A stretch of DNA of 5,360 nucleotides from Komagataeibacter kakiaceti JCM 25156. Its GTDB lineage: Bacteria > Pseudomonadota > Alphaproteobacteria > Acetobacterales > Acetobacteraceae. A program made the position numbers and the translations under genes. Location of the stretch: contig NZ_BAIO01000140.1 in NCBI RefSeq assembly GCF_000613305.1, positions 1 to 5,360 of the forward strand, in the 5' to 3' direction. How positions within the stretch are numbered: position 1 is the stretch's first letter; every line of letters starts with the position of its first letter. Shown here piece by piece: positions 5,295 through 5,360 of the stretch. Under the pieces are notes generated by a model, which ran no database searches, was not told the origin of the DNA, and worked only from the letters and a program-made list of their open reading frames with translations.

Positions 5295-5360
5295 TTATTT
5301 CAATGATCCGATTCCAAGCGAGCCATCATGCGGCGCCGGGGCCTGCCGGGTGGGGGCGGG
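5295..5360 (-). CDS. C-terminal end of an encapsulin cargo protein (5' part off the right edge)
   Basis: Only the last 21 codons and TAA stop (5297-5295) lie in the window. They encode a Pro/Ala-rich linker (PAPTRQAPAPH) followed directly by DGSLGIGSLK and the stop. This decapeptide is essentially the consensus C-terminal targeting peptide by which cargo proteins bind the inner face of family 1 encapsulins, and a flexible Pro/Ala linker before it is usual. Position fits: immediately 5' of the shell gene, same strand, 11 nt apart. The enzyme domain is not visible. A DyP-type heme peroxidase is the commonest cargo in this arrangement; a ferritin-like protein or hemerythrin is possible. I rate cargo status as near certain and enzyme type as open. 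Confidence 0.88.
   Translation of the reverse strand, partial: PAPTRQAPAPHDGSLGIGSLK

Noticed and set aside
1..5360. CRISPR arrays, tRNA or rRNA genes, intact insertion sequences
   Set aside because: No regularly spaced direct repeats, no cloverleaf-like sequence with conserved T-arm, and no transposase motifs were found on either strand.

Overview
The window (GC-rich, roughly 55-60 % by eye) looks like chromosomal DNA of an alphaproteobacterium. An acetic acid bacterium (Acetobacteraceae, Komagataeibacter/Gluconacetobacter-like) is my best guess. That rests on an Escherichia coli-type NuoA, a cluster of stress proteins, and an intergenic palindromic repeat of a style I remember from that family; it is an inference, not a database match.

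Layout, left to right. (1) Positions 1-361, minus strand: the 5' part of nuoA, the first gene of a complex I operon that continues off the left edge. (2) 362-850: about 490 bp with no convincing gene, containing several inverted repeats and turning AT-rich towards 850. (3) 863-1207, plus strand: a small secreted four-cysteine protein of unknown function. (4) 1208-1521: hairpins and a possible decayed gene fragment. (5) 1522-5360, minus strand: a co-oriented block. In transcription order it holds the end of an encapsulated cargo protein, a family 1 encapsulin shell, a type I phosphoribosyltransferase, a small heat shock protein (Hsp20), a CBS-CBS-BON protein and a host-attachment/baeRF-type protein.

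The centrepiece is the encapsulin nanocompartment at the right edge. The last codons of the upstream gene spell a Pro/Ala-rich linker followed by DGSLGIGSLK and a stop, the classical C-terminal signal that docks cargo inside encapsulin shells. The shell gene starts 11 nt later with its Shine-Dalgarno sequence overlapping the cargo stop. The cargo enzyme itself lies outside the window; a DyP-type peroxidase is the most likely type, with ferritin-like or hemerythrin cargo possible.

The downstream genes resemble the gene families that accompany dormancy or hypoxia responses elsewhere (Hsp20, CBS protein, phosphoribosyltransferase). None of the complete downstream proteins carries the encapsulation signal, so they look like a stress-tolerance neighbourhood rather than extra cargo. 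Possible regulatory structures include a stable hairpin just after the encapsulin gene, a composite palindromic repeat between the phosphoribosyltransferase and hsp20, and a predicted helix that would mask the hsp20 ribosome binding site.
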